Shown: positions 9,049-18,258, counted from the first letter of the stretch. The stretch is DNA of 64,000 nucleotides from CAXRDE01 sp964229355 (GCA_964229355.1 CAXRDE010000016.1:248001-312000); one strand, 5' to 3'. A program made the numbers and translations. Notes: generated from the sequence alone by a model not told the origin.

Positions 9049-9076
9049 GTATCATTGCTATTGATCTGGGTTGCTT

Positions 9077-9382
9077 ATGAAATCACAAAAATCCGCTCGC
9101 ACCTTAAAAGGCATACTGGCCTTCGCTTTTGTTTATCTTTTGTTCAGCTGCGCCAATTTGATTAACCAGGAAATTCGTCTTCAGCATTATTTAGCCCGTC
9201 TGAGCAGCGATCTGCAAGAAGTGGAGCAAGAAAACAAAGAGCTCAATCAACGCATTAAGCACTACGGTAGCAATGCTGGCATGGAAGAGCTGGCCCGCAA
9301 GCGTCTGGGCTACTACAAAAAAGGTGAAATTCCCCTGCGGGTGATCGAAGTGGCGCCTGCCTCTCTCGATGGTGAAATGTAG
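9077..9382 (+). CDS. ftsB: FtsB/DivIC septum formation initiator
   Basis: A 101-residue bitopic protein: basic N-terminus, one membrane span at about 12-30 (ILAFAFVYLLFSCANL), a coiled coil at 35-62 (LARLSSDLQEVEQENKELNQ) and the family C-terminal signature MEELARKRLGYYKKGEI. FtsB/DivIC works with FtsL and FtsQ in the divisome at midcell. ATG 9077 is preferred over TTG 9071. Its last 14 bases overlap the porin gene, so the two are co-transcribed. Confidence 0.9.
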   Translation: MKSQKSARTLKGILAFAFVYLLFSCANLINQEIRLQHYLARLSSDLQEVEQENKELNQRIKHYGSNAGMEELARKRLGYYKKGEIPLRVIEVAPASLDGEM

Positions 9383-10697
9383 TCGGGTGCCAGTGAAATC
9401 TTTTTTCTTTGCAGGGCTTCTGGCCACCACCCTCTCTTTGGCTTTGAACACCGCTTTTTTAAGTTCCGCCTATGCGCAAAGCGACGAAGAAACCCTGGAT
9501 GAAATCTCTTCTGATGCGGATACTTTGGAGTCCCTTCAAGATCAGTTGGATGTGCAAAGTTTTGAGCATTTAAAGTTTGAAGAGCGTTTTCAAGCTTTTC
9601 GGGATGCTTTGCCCTTTGATTTTTTTGGCTCATTGGCCCTGCGCTATTGTGGGATGTCGAATGAACGTTTTAATGTTCTGGGGAATGTCTTACAGGCGCG
9701 TCTCTCGGCCGGGGTTCGCGGGGAAGTTGATGAGCACTGGAGTTATGGTTTACGGGTGCTTAGCAATCAGAATGACAATTTCAATTTGTCCTGGTTTCCT
9801 GCCGGAGGCAGCGATATTTCACGCATCCCCTTTTTCATGGATCGTTACCATGTGAGCTGGAAGAGCGCAACACCCTCTGATAACAGCTCCCCCTGGATAC
9901 CTGAAACCCAATTGGTTTTCGGAAAAGCCCGCAACACGCTGTTTGAAACCCAGCTGCTTTTTGATGAGGACGTCAGCTTTAACGGCTTGCAGCAGCATTT
10001 TCGTTGGAAGAATCCCCAGGGTGTGAACGCTGAGCATCTGGCGCTTCCTCAATGGCAAAGTGCGGGCCTTGAACTCCACGAAAGCATTGTGCTCATGGAA
10101 GGGCCTTTTATTACGGCCTCGCTGTGGTCTGCCCGTGCGACAGGGCGTTGGCAGTGGCTAGGGGGCAAACTGGATGCGGGGTTAGGCTACTTGCATTATG
10201 CCGGAGAAGATGTGCTGGCGGCGTATACCTATAATCCAGGTTATCGGGGACCCTATAGCACGGGAAATCGTGAGTTAGCGGACGGTGATACACCGGGGTA
10301 CACCTCGGGTTTTCGTTTGCTAAATCCTTCGGTGCGTTGGCAATGGCAGTTTGAGAATTTGCCTGAAATTGAAGCAGTGGCCGATCTGGTGGTCAATACC
10401 GCCGCCTCCGATCGTAATCTGGGATGGCTGTTGGGTGCTCACGTGGGCAGTTTGCGTAAAGCGGGCGACTGGCAAGTGGCCTATTCTTACCACTGGATGG
10501 AGCAGGATTATCAACTGGCTCTGATGGTGGACGAATTTTTTGCGGGAACCGATGTACAAGGTCACCAAATTAATCTGACTCACCTGTTAACTGACAGCAC
10601 CCATGCGGTGGCCACGCTTTTGACCCGCCAGCGCATTACAGAGCCCGAACAGGGCATGTTAACGATTTTTTATCTGACCTTGCGCCAGGATTTCTAA
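9369..10697 (+). CDS. Putative outer-membrane porin
   Basis: A 442-residue protein with signal peptide (SFFFAGLLATTLSLALNTAF, cleavage near AYAQS, about residue 36), a short acidic helical spacer, then a barrel-like series of alternating Trp/Tyr-rich strands. The last residues TIFYLTLRQDF end in Phe, the classical BAM-recognised signal of outer-membrane barrels. The start LPFDFFGSLALRY with the RIPFFMDRYHVSW region fits the putative-porin family PF16930. The start overlaps ftsB by 14 bases; the stop directly abuts the next ATG (TAAATG). Confidence 0.8.
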   Translation: MVKCSRVPVKSFFFAGLLATTLSLALNTAFLSSAYAQSDEETLDEISSDADTLESLQDQLDVQSFEHLKFEERFQAFRDALPFDFFGSLALRYCGMSNERFNVLGNVLQARLSAGVRGEVDEHWSYGLRVLSNQNDNFNLSWFPAGGSDISRIPFFMDRYHVSWKSATPSDNSSPWIPETQLVFGKARNTLFETQLLFDEDVSFNGLQQHFRWKNPQGVNAEHLALPQWQSAGLELHESIVLMEGPFITASLWSARATGRWQWLGGKLDAGLGYLHYAGEDVLAAYTYNPGYRGPYSTGNRELADGDTPGYTSGFRLLNPSVRWQWQFENLPEIEAVADLVVNTAASDRNLGWLLGAHVGSLRKAGDWQVAYSYHWMEQDYQLALMVDEFFAGTDVQGHQINLTHLLTDSTHAVATLLTRQRITEPEQGMLTIFYLTLRQDF

Positions 10698-12995
10698 ATG
10701 CCAGTGGGGCAGCGCTTGGGGGTCATCACGCTGGCTTTGTTTTTGGGCCACGCGGGGTTACAAACCCCGCTGCAAGCGCAGATTGTAAAGCCCACCATCA
10801 GTGTGCGGGTCTCCCCCGAGATTCAGACAAAAGCCTGGTTTCAGGGGTTTAAAACTCATTTATCCGCCACGACCCAGGTGCTGGACTTTCAGAACTCCCA
10901 CTGTCAGTCTGAGTCTCTCATTTTAGACTTGCGGGCTGAACCTTTGCCTCAGGCCTGTCTGTCCCGACCGCAAAAGCGGTTGACCTTGCCTCCTTCTGCT
11001 GAGGTGCTTTATGCCTATTTGCAGCATTTGGGCTATCGCTTTTGGCATCCCTTGCGCCCTGTCACACCGACAGCGGTATCTGCTGAGCGCCTGGTGCATT
11101 TTAAGCCCCAGCTTCCGGAGCCGGCCCTCGATACACGGGGCTTTATTCCCCACACCATGCACCCCATTGAATTAACCCATGTTTTAAATGGCTGGGGGCT
11201 TTCAGGGGTGGAGTCCCGTGCAGACTGGGAGGCGCTCTTGCCCCATTGGGTTGCTTACCTGGAATGGCTGGTGGCCCACCGTCAAAATAAAGTCGAATGG
11301 GTGCTGTTAGAAAAAGGACGTTGGCGAGATTTTTCTCGCAGTGTCGAGCGTCAGGAGCGTCTGCGGATGCTTGTCACGATGGCCCATCAATGGGGAGTGA
11401 AAGTCGGCATCGATGTGCCGATGGCCCTTCAACAGCAAAACGGCTGGCGATTGGTATCCAACCCTTCTGCTCCAGCGGCACAGGTAGAACAACAGATTGA
11501 GCAAAGTCTCGACTGGTTGATGGGGGCTAACTTTGATTTTGTAAGCACCGAGATGGGTAGCACGGAGTTTAGCAATGGCGGGGCTGAATCCATGCTGCAC
11601 AGCTTAAATCATGCCACTCAGTATTTGGCCGAGCGCTATCAGCGTCCTTTTGCCACCAAGGTGCATATTTCCAGTGGCCAAACCACCACAGATTATCGGG
11701 ACCCTATTACAGGTAAGCCTTTAAACTATAATTTTTTGCCTTTGTATGCCGATCCCCGGCTGGGGGTGTTGCCCCATACGGTTCAGATTTATGCCTTGGA
11801 CGATCCAGCGCCCACCTATGGGCAAAAAAACTTTGCTGACATGTTGCAATTTATGCGACAGGTCAGTGCGCAAAACCCTCATTTGCCTCAGCCTCGGGCC
11901 ATGTACTGGTACCCCGAAACCGCTTACTGGGTCAATTACGATAACCATGTGCCTTTGTTTTTACCGGTTTATGCTCATCGGCGTTTACACGATCTGCATC
12001 TGCTGCACCAGGAGCAACTGGATCTGAGCGGACAGATGGTTTTTACCAGCGGTTGGTCCTGGGGGTATTGGCTCAACGATGTGCTCAGTGCCAACAGTGC
12101 CGTTACACCGTTGACGGAGCAAACAGAAAGCATCGCCATGCAGACCCTTTTACAGCAGGAATTTGCGGTGTTTGGGGCGGCAGCTCCGGCGCTGGTAAAC
12201 CTTTTGCAAGATACCATGCAGGCCCAATACGAACTTTTGATTTTAGGTGAGGTGCATGGAGAACAGCCGAAAGATCCCGTGAAGCGCACGGGTATAGCTT
12301 ACCTGGCGGGCCAGGATACCTGGAGCCAAATGGGGGCACTGATTCGTCAGTGGGGTTTAACGGGTTTTCAGACCCAGCCAGAGCGATGGCACTTTCATGA
12401 GGTGGCCCAGGACCCCTTTGCTGCCCAGGCCTACCGCAACGAAGTCCGCCCCCTTTTACAGGCCATGGATACCCAGTTTAGCGCCCTGGCTCGCCGGGCC
12501 GATGCGTTGCGGTCTCAGGTGCAGGGAGCGGCCCTCCCTTATTTTGAAGACATTCGCCGGGGACTGTGGATCAACGTATACCGTACGCGCCTTGTGATGG
12601 CTTTGTTTGAGGCTTCGCTAGGTCGCCATTACCATCACCCCGAGACCACCCGCCGTTATTTGGCGCAAGCCCGTGAGATCCTTGCGCAGGCGCAGTCTCT
12701 GGTGCGCGACCAACATCAAGATCTTCCGGCCCCCTGGGTGGTGGCAGCGCCTCACACCGTTCCGAACCCGACGGCTTATGCCTATGGTTACCTGTGGCCT
12801 GCAGAGGCACTCTATTTTTGGCAACGGGATTACCTGCAGGTGGAGCGCAATGAAATATCGCCGTGCCTGATGAATATTATTGATCCCATAGAAGTGGCTT
12901 TCCCGGAACCAGAAACGGAAGGCCTGGCCCAGGGGGCCAAAGCGGTGCTGAAGCATCTTCCCTTTTGGCGGGATTGCGTCGAGCTTAAAAAATGA
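10698..12995 (+). CDS. Large secreted protein, glycoside-hydrolase-like
   Basis: A 765-residue protein with signal peptide (cleavage near LQAQ, about residue 27). Residues 95-125 (YAYLQHLGYRFWHPLRPVTP) resemble the small N-terminal domain of GH20/GH67 enzymes, which precedes a TIM barrel. RGFIPHTMHPIELTHVLNGW and the following region with VEWVLLEKGRW and FDFVSTEMGSTEFSNG look like barrel strands with acidic ends. I cannot name catalytic residues. C-terminal 250 residues are helical. The gene begins at the base after the porin stop codon, suggesting coupled translation and perhaps a shared envelope job. Glycosidase assignment is tentative. Confidence 0.7.
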   Translation: MPVGQRLGVITLALFLGHAGLQTPLQAQIVKPTISVRVSPEIQTKAWFQGFKTHLSATTQVLDFQNSHCQSESLILDLRAEPLPQACLSRPQKRLTLPPSAEVLYAYLQHLGYRFWHPLRPVTPTAVSAERLVHFKPQLPEPALDTRGFIPHTMHPIELTHVLNGWGLSGVESRADWEALLPHWVAYLEWLVAHRQNKVEWVLLEKGRWRDFSRSVERQERLRMLVTMAHQWGVKVGIDVPMALQQQNGWRLVSNPSAPAAQVEQQIEQSLDWLMGANFDFVSTEMGSTEFSNGGAESMLHSLNHATQYLAERYQRPFATKVHISSGQTTTDYRDPITGKPLNYNFLPLYADPRLGVLPHTVQIYALDDPAPTYGQKNFADMLQFMRQVSAQNPHLPQPRAMYWYPETAYWVNYDNHVPLFLPVYAHRRLHDLHLLHQEQLDLSGQMVFTSGWSWGYWLNDVLSANSAVTPLTEQTESIAMQTLLQQEFAVFGAAAPALVNLLQDTMQAQYELLILGEVHGEQPKDPVKRTGIAYLAGQDTWSQMGALIRQWGLTGFQTQPERWHFHEVAQDPFAAQAYRNEVRPLLQAMDTQFSALARRADALRSQVQGAALPYFEDIRRGLWINVYRTRLVMALFEASLGRHYHHPETTRRYLAQAREILAQAQSLVRDQHQDLPAPWVVAAPHTVPNPTAYAYGYLWPAEALYFWQRDYLQVERNEISPCLMNIIDPIEVAFPEPETEGLAQGAKAVLKHLPFWRDCVELKK

Positions 12996-13022
12996 CGGTG
13001 TTATACTAAAAAAGTCCGTCAT
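12992..13022 (+). repeat. Inverted repeat around a TATACT box upstream of the TPR gene
   Basis: ATGACGG and CCGTCAT form a perfect 7-bp dyad with a 17-base spacer containing TTATACTAAA. The left arm overlaps the preceding stop codon. It could be an operator around a -10 box or a weak stem-loop. AAAGGAA follows as the ribosome site of the TPR gene. Confidence 0.45.
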
Positions 13023-13043
13023 GAAAACACCAAAGGAATTTGT

Positions 13044-14669
13044 ATGAAAAAGCCATTACTTTTGTTCTTAAGCTGTGCCCTGAGTTTATCTTGTTTGACC
13101 CCTGTGGCCGTAGCCCAAACCCCTTCTCCCCTTGGGTTGGCACAAGCCACAGACGCCGTCTTAAAGGCGCAGCTTGAACAAGCGTTACAGGCTTATAAGG
13201 CCCAGGATTATAAAAAGGCCAGTGCTCTGACCACACAGATTATTGAGCGTAACCCGGACTTTAACGCGGGCTTTGCCTATTACCTGCGGGGGCTTATGGC
13301 CTATGAGCAAAATCAGGCCCAGGCAGCCCTGCGGGATCTGAATGAGGCCATTGCGATTTCTGACAAAAATCCTTATTACTATTATGACCGTGCCCGCTCC
13401 TACGCCAAATTGGGAGAATACAACAAAGCACTGGCAGACTTTACCATTAGCCTTTCGCGCTCACCCAATGACCTGGCCAAAAAGGCCTATCCTTATAACG
13501 CCCGTGGCGTGGCTTATCTGTATTCACAGAATCTCCCCGCCGCATTGAAAGACTTTCAGCAGTCCACGGCCTTGGATGCCAACTTTAAGTTCGGGTGGTA
13601 TAACCAGAGCCGGATTCACAATGAGCAGGGCGAATACGAAAAGGCCCTGGTCACGGCAAAAAAGGCGTTGACCCTTGATCCCAACTATGATGCCGCGTTC
13701 TATCAGCAGGGTCTTGCCTATCAGGGCTTACAGAAATATGATGAAGCCCTTAAAAACTTTGACAAAGCTTTACAACTGTATCCCGACTGGGAAGATTATT
13801 TCTTTAACGAGCGGGGCTTGACCCACCTTGCCCTGCTGGATTATCCCAAAGCACGGGCGGACTTTCAGCGGGCCCTTGATTTGAACCCCAAAAACTACAA
13901 TGCGCTCAATAATCTGGGGCTCAGTTATTACCGTGAACAAAACCACGAAAAAGCCCTGGAAGCCTTTGCCAAAACCGTGGAGGTGAACCCCCAGTTTCCT
14001 ACTGTTTACTATAATCAGGGCTTGACTTATAAGGCCCTGGGAAAATTTCCAGAGGCGATAGCGGCCTACAGCAAGGCCATTACTTTAAAGCCTGATGACG
14101 CCAATGCCTACAACAACCGGGGCCTGGTGTATGCCAGCCAGCGCAATTATGAGGCCGCGCTCAAAGACTTGTTTAAAGCAAGTGAGCTCAACCCCCAGGA
14201 CAAGCGGGCGCTGAACAATATTGGCGATATTTACCGCCGCCAGAAAAAGTATGAAGATGCCCGCGCATATATTGAGAAGGCTCTAAAGCTCGACCCACAA
14301 TATGTATTGGCCTTAGATAATCTGGGCATGATTTATTTTGGCTTGAGAGATTACACCCAGGCCGCGCAGGCTTTTGAAAAAGCGTTAAAGTACGATCCCT
14401 CTCGGGTTGCCACCCGCAACGACCTGGGCGTGACCTATCGCAATTTAAAACAATACGACAAAGCACTGGCCATGTTTGAAGCGATTTTAAAAGCTGATCC
14501 CAACAACGGTCTTGCCCTGACCAATATGGGGCGTGTGGAAAGAGATCGGGGCAATTGCGCCCTGGCGGACAAATACTTTAAGCAAGCTTGTGAAAAGGGC
14601 TATAAAGATGCCTGTAATCTCAGTTGTCAGCCCGACGAGGCAAACACTGAGCGACCTTCTACAGATTAG
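13044..14669 (+). CDS. Exported TPR-repeat protein
   Basis: A 541-residue protein with a signal peptide (MKKPLLLFLSCALSLSCLTP, cleavage near VAQT) followed by about a dozen consecutive 34-residue tetratricopeptide repeats, for example AYNNRGLVYASQRNYEAALK and LALDNLGMIYFGLRDYTQAA. The C-terminus carries a cysteine pair region (CALADKYFKQACEKGYKDAC). TPR arrays form a protein-binding superhelix; here it would sit in the periplasm. The signal peptide has no convincing lipobox. Partner unknown. It has its own ribosome site and ends three bases before the convergent ycf35 stop. Confidence 0.88.
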   Translation: MKKPLLLFLSCALSLSCLTPVAVAQTPSPLGLAQATDAVLKAQLEQALQAYKAQDYKKASALTTQIIERNPDFNAGFAYYLRGLMAYEQNQAQAALRDLNEAIAISDKNPYYYYDRARSYAKLGEYNKALADFTISLSRSPNDLAKKAYPYNARGVAYLYSQNLPAALKDFQQSTALDANFKFGWYNQSRIHNEQGEYEKALVTAKKALTLDPNYDAAFYQQGLAYQGLQKYDEALKNFDKALQLYPDWEDYFFNERGLTHLALLDYPKARADFQRALDLNPKNYNALNNLGLSYYREQNHEKALEAFAKTVEVNPQFPTVYYNQGLTYKALGKFPEAIAAYSKAITLKPDDANAYNNRGLVYASQRNYEAALKDLFKASELNPQDKRALNNIGDIYRRQKKYEDARAYIEKALKLDPQYVLALDNLGMIYFGLRDYTQAAQAFEKALKYDPSRVATRNDLGVTYRNLKQYDKALAMFEAILKADPNNGLALTNMGRVERDRGNCALADKYFKQACEKGYKDACNLSCQPDEANTERPSTD

Positions 14670-14672
14670 GCC

Positions 14673-15074
14673 TTAGCCCCATTTTCTCACCACAAGGCGC
14701 AGGTTCTGACCGGCGTCTTGTTTTTCTTCGGCCAGGGTGAAGCCCTGGGCTTGAACCGTTTTGAGTACTTTGTGGTAGGCATAGCGCTGCATGATCTGTT
14801 GTGAAATCTGATCTTGATCCTGGCCAATGCGCTCGCGAATGACCCACCAGTCTGCCACCATATCGTAGGCCTGGGTGTCATGGTTACGCACAAAGCCAAT
14901 GTCATACTCACACAGTAAATCGGGGAACTGGGCGACCACCTGGGCGGGGCGCTGCTGCTGTTGCCAGCCGCGAATTTTAGCTTCGTGCAAAATGCGATAA
15001 TCCAGCTCGCCCAGAGCCAACTCCAGACAGGCTAAATCCATAATTTGGGTCTTGACCCGAGTAAAATGCGACAT
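14673..15074 (-). CDS. ycf35: Ycf35 / DUF1257 family protein
   Basis: A 133-residue protein whose N-terminus MSHFTRVKTQIMDLACLELA matches the conserved opening of the Ycf35 (DUF1257) family of cyanobacteria and red-lineage plastids. Full length matches the family. The central DMVADWWVIRERIGQDQDQI and C-terminal QGFTLAEEKQ segments also fit. Biochemical role is unknown. In cyanobacteria it is often near a small ferredoxin and a DUF2997 gene; I see neither here. It is divergent from the ycf23-type gene, across a 139-base promoter region. Confidence 0.85.
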   Translation of the reverse strand: MSHFTRVKTQIMDLACLELALGELDYRILHEAKIRGWQQQQRPAQVVAQFPDLLCEYDIGFVRNHDTQAYDMVADWWVIRERIGQDQDQISQQIMQRYAYHKVLKTVQAQGFTLAEEKQDAGQNLRLVVRKWG

Positions 15075-15177
15075 GCTTTTGTATCCCCAATTCTGATGGT
15101 CTGCTTTGATTATAAAAGAGAGTGCAGGGGTGGGTCAATTTTATCTTTTCACGATTTCTGTCTTTGCTTTTTCTGTG

Positions 15178-15183
15178 TATACT
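15178..15183 (+). promoter_or_regulatory. -10 box of the ycf23 operon
   Basis: TATACT lies 31 bases before the GTG start. A weak TTCTGT hexamer sits 16 bases upstream. Only the -10 is convincing. Confidence 0.4.
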
Positions 15184-15213
15184 AGTAGCAATTGAGTAAC
15201 AAGGAGAATTCGT

Positions 15214-15876
15214 GTGAAAAACACTCAACTGTTTCAAAGCCTTCCGTTTTTAAAAGTCATTGCGGGTATCGAAAACTTTGATGCCGACAATATTCGTGAA
15301 GTTGCCCTGGCGGCCAGTGGTATTGCTGCTGCCATCGATGTTTCTGTAGATGAAGCCTCTGTGCGCTGGATTAAAGCCAATACTGACCTTCAGGTCTTCG
15401 TTTCTTCTTTGGATCCTAAAGCTCTGGCAAGCAGCCTGGAGTGGGGCACTGACTGGGTTGAGCTGGGTAATTTTCAGCCGATTTATGATCGCGGTGCCGT
15501 GATTAACCCCGATATGGTAATGACCTGGAGTCAAGAGCTGGTATCGCTGGTCAACGGCCGTGCGGGTATTTGTGTAACCTTGCCCGGTATTTTAGACCTG
15601 AAAGCTCAGATCCAACTGGCCCAGGAACTCGAAGCTCTGGGTGTAGACCTGCTGCAGATTGAAAACATCAGTGGCGATATTTCTCACGTGGCTCCTATTC
15701 AAGCCGCTGTTAATATTCCCGTGATGTTGAGTGGCAAATTACACTTAGACAATTTGGCTGAAGCCGTCGAAACCGGTGCCGAAGCCTTTGGCGTGGGCGC
15801 TGCAATTCGCAAAGCTGACAATATGACTGTTTATATTCAAGCGCTTCAAGATAGCTTGCAGGCTGTTCGCGTCTAA
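15214..15876 (+). CDS. ycf23: Ycf23 / DUF561 family TIM-barrel protein
   Basis: A 220-residue protein resembling the Ycf23 (DUF561, PF04481) family of cyanobacteria and plastids. The opening FLKVIAGIENFDADNIREVA corresponds to the conserved K-V-I-S/A-G-hydrophobic-N-F stretch of that family. Alternating strands and helices with VMLSGKLHLDN and AFGVGAAIR near the C-terminus suggest a phosphate-binding TIM barrel. Function is unknown. The GTG start at 15214 is chosen because AAGGAG sits 7 bases upstream. It heads a three-gene run with the histidine phosphatase (4-base gap) and the outer-membrane protein. Confidence 0.8.
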   Translation: MKNTQLFQSLPFLKVIAGIENFDADNIREVALAASGIAAAIDVSVDEASVRWIKANTDLQVFVSSLDPKALASSLEWGTDWVELGNFQPIYDRGAVINPDMVMTWSQELVSLVNGRAGICVTLPGILDLKAQIQLAQELEALGVDLLQIENISGDISHVAPIQAAVNIPVMLSGKLHLDNLAEAVETGAEAFGVGAAIRKADNMTVYIQALQDSLQAVRV

Positions 15877-15880
15877 AACC

Positions 15881-16531
15881 TTGGAGCTTTTATTTATTCG
15901 TCATGCGGAATCCCTGGGTAATGTGGAACACATTATGCAGGGAACCCATGACTTTTTCTTGTCTGAACAGGGCGTGTGGCAATCACAAGTTTTGTCCACA
16001 CGCCTTCAGCAAGAGCTGACCCATCGTCCCCCCGATGCTTTTTATTGCAGTCCTTTAAGCCGTACACGTCAAACCCTTGCCCCCACCCTGGAACATTTTA
16101 AAGAGATTCCCTGTCACTACGATGCCCAGCTTGTCGAGGTGGACTCCGGCATTTTTTCAGGGTTAACCTGGGCAGAAGCGGGAAAAAAATACCCCGAGGT
16201 GCAGGCGGCGTTCATGGCCTCTCGGGACTGGGGATCCGTGCCGGGAGGAGAGTCTAAGCAAGCCTTGTGGTTGCGCGCAGAGCAATTCGTAAAGGGGCTC
16301 ACCCACAACACGGCCCACGACTTTGTGGTGATTATGAGCCACGGGGGCTTTATTCGCGCCTGCCTGAGCTATTTGGCTTGCGTTCCGCCAGAAGCACCGG
16401 TTTTTGTGTGTATTGATAATACTTCTCTAAGCCTGGCGGGCTCAAAAAACGCACGGCATTATATTCGGTACGTAAACGACACCCGCCACCTACAAGCCCA
16501 TGATTTTCAACAGGATTTTATACCTCATTAA
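15881..16531 (+). CDS. Histidine phosphatase (phosphoglycerate-mutase-like)
   Basis: A 216-residue histidine phosphatase. The catalytic RHG-type motif is RHAESLGN near residues 7-14 (His forms the phosphoenzyme), CSPLSRTRQT supplies the second phosphate-binding arginine, and VVIMSHGGFIRACL holds the second catalytic His. Substrate is not readable; relatives act on sugar phosphates, cobalamin-pathway phosphates or phosphoproteins. It starts with TTG four bases after the ycf23 stop and has no clear ribosome site of its own, so it probably depends on translation of the gene before it. Its stop overlaps the next ATG by one base (TAATG). Confidence 0.88.
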   Translation: MELLFIRHAESLGNVEHIMQGTHDFFLSEQGVWQSQVLSTRLQQELTHRPPDAFYCSPLSRTRQTLAPTLEHFKEIPCHYDAQLVEVDSGIFSGLTWAEAGKKYPEVQAAFMASRDWGSVPGGESKQALWLRAEQFVKGLTHNTAHDFVVIMSHGGFIRACLSYLACVPPEAPVFVCIDNTSLSLAGSKNARHYIRYVNDTRHLQAHDFQQDFIPH

Positions 16532-17163
16532 TGTTTAAACAATACGCTTGTTCGGGTTTACTCTGTTCGCTGTGGTGCGTGCTGGCGATGCCAGCCCATG
16601 CGGATCAGGGCATTTCCCTTTCCATTGAGAGTTTATTTGCCCCCCTGGGTAAACAAGTGCAACAGTACCCTGAGTCTGCGCGTCAGGCCAATGGAACTTC
16701 CAGTACCCCTGCGGCTTCTCCGGTGGTTGATACCAGCCAGCCGCTGCGCACGGTGCCCGGCCGCGAAACCACAGAATGGCTAGGGGTATCGGGATTTGTG
16801 GATATTAACCGCAACTGGCGCTTTTTGTATGGTGCCCATACCACACTCTTAGAGCAGATGCTCTTTAAGTTTGATGGCGCTTTTGCCTTTATGCTAGAGC
16901 CCCTGGATAAAATTCCTGTACAAACTTACTTTTTGCTGGGGGCTACTCCTGTGTTGAGTCCTGATCCGGCACTTCCTGCGTTTTCACTGACCTATCAGAC
17001 AGGGGTGGGGGTGAATTACACCTGGAACAACACGCTGTATACAGACATTCGAGTGAACTGGTATATGGCATCACTGGTGTCTCAGGACCAGAACCGAGCC
17101 CTGGGTTTAAACTGGAACCTGGGAACCTTTAGTCTGGGCCTGAGTACAGGATTGTTATTTTAA
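16531..17163 (+). CDS. Exported, probable outer-membrane beta-barrel protein
   Basis: A 210-residue protein with a signal peptide (CSGLLCSLWCVLAMPAHA, cleavage near residue 24), a low-complexity Ser/Pro/Thr linker at about 50-75, then amphipathic strands ending GTFSLGLSTGLLF. The terminal Phe and the alternating pattern suggest a small 8-strand OmpW/OmpX-like barrel. Family not recognised. It overlaps the upstream stop by one base and the convergent prs gene by nine bases. Confidence 0.75.
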   Translation: MFKQYACSGLLCSLWCVLAMPAHADQGISLSIESLFAPLGKQVQQYPESARQANGTSSTPAASPVVDTSQPLRTVPGRETTEWLGVSGFVDINRNWRFLYGAHTTLLEQMLFKFDGAFAFMLEPLDKIPVQTYFLLGATPVLSPDPALPAFSLTYQTGVGVNYTWNNTLYTDIRVNWYMASLVSQDQNRALGLNWNLGTFSLGLSTGLLF

Positions 17164-18258
17164 AAGTTCGCTCACGGAGAGGCGGTTGTTGATATTGTAA
17201 ATAACACCCGCGAACAGCTCGGCCACGGAAACCTCTTTGTACCAGGGGTGTTGGCGGGCAAAATCTTCACCGTGAAATACCGCGTCGGTGCCAATCACTT
17301 TTTCAATGATGCCCTCTTCATAGGCTTTATCCAGCTTTTCGGTGGCGTTGCCATTGAAATAAGGCATTGAACAGGCCAGATAAATCTTTTTGGCTCCGTT
17401 TTCTCTGAGTAGACGGGCAGCGTTCACGATGGTGCCGCCGGTGGCGATCATGTCGTCGGCCATTAAAATGTTGCGACCTTCCACGTTACCAATTAAACGC
17501 ATAGACTCGATGACGCTGGGTTTTGAGTAATCGCGGGTTTTATCTACCACCGCCAGATCGGACTTTAATTCGCGGGAGTAAAAGCGCGCCCGCTCCACAG
17601 AGCCCACGTCGGGGGAGACCACGGTGAGATCGGGAATGGGCTCATAACGCTGTAAGTAGCTAATAATCACCTGGGAGGCGTGCAGGTTTTCGAAACGTCC
17701 CCGGCGAAAAAAGCCTTCAATGGGTTCGGCGTGAATATCTAAGGTAATAATGCGGTCGGCACCAGAGGCTTCTAAAAAGGTAGCAATCTGACGGGCCGTA
17801 ATGGACTCGCGGCCCTTTTTACGCTCCTGACGGGCGTAAGGATACTGGGGGATAACTGCCGTAATGCGGTCGGCGTCGGCATTGTAAGCGGCGTCAATGG
17901 CGGTGCAAAGGGCCATCAGGTTGTCGTTGACGCTGCGGCGATGGCGGTTCAGGGGATCATCGATGCATTGCACAATGTAAACATCATCGCCGCGAATATT
18001 ATCTTCAATGAGGGTTTTGACTTCCATGTTAGAAAAAAAGACCTCTGAAGAGGCCCTGTGGCAAGTGGTAGCGTGTTCTCCGATGAGGTCATTCAGATGT
18101 CGGGCGATGCGTTCAGCAAAACCTTTACCTGAATCACAAGCGATAAGACTTAAGCGTCCTCTGGAACGGTCGATATCCATGGGATTCCTCGATAGAAAAA
18201 CTTTCTCTTTAATGGCTAAATCACTGAATCGTGTCAACGTAGTAGAGCTTGCTGGCAT
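17155..18258 (-). CDS. prs: Ribose-phosphate pyrophosphokinase
   Basis: A 367-residue PRPP synthetase, which makes phosphoribosyl pyrophosphate from ribose 5-phosphate and ATP for nucleotide, His and Trp synthesis. Visible motifs: flexible-loop region YPYARQERKKGRESITAR, VVSPDVGSVERARFY and PRPP-binding loop ILMADDMIATGGTI. It is longer than the usual 315 residues because of about 30 extra N-terminal residues. Two starts are possible: ATG 18258 (GGAG 8 bases upstream) and ATG 18180 (GAGGA about 6 bases upstream), the latter giving MDIDRSRGRLSLIACDSG, close to the family's normal start. A consensus-like promoter lies at 18411-18440. Confidence 0.95.
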   Translation of the reverse strand: MPASSTTLTRFSDLAIKEKVFLSRNPMDIDRSRGRLSLIACDSGKGFAERIARHLNDLIGEHATTCHRASSEVFFSNMEVKTLIEDNIRGDDVYIVQCIDDPLNRHRRSVNDNLMALCTAIDAAYNADADRITAVIPQYPYARQERKKGRESITARQIATFLEASGADRIITLDIHAEPIEGFFRRGRFENLHASQVIISYLQRYEPIPDLTVVSPDVGSVERARFYSRELKSDLAVVDKTRDYSKPSVIESMRLIGNVEGRNILMADDMIATGGTIVNAARLLRENGAKKIYLACSMPYFNGNATEKLDKAYEEGIIEKVIGTDAVFHGEDFARQHPWYKEVSVAELFAGVIYNINNRLSVSELLK

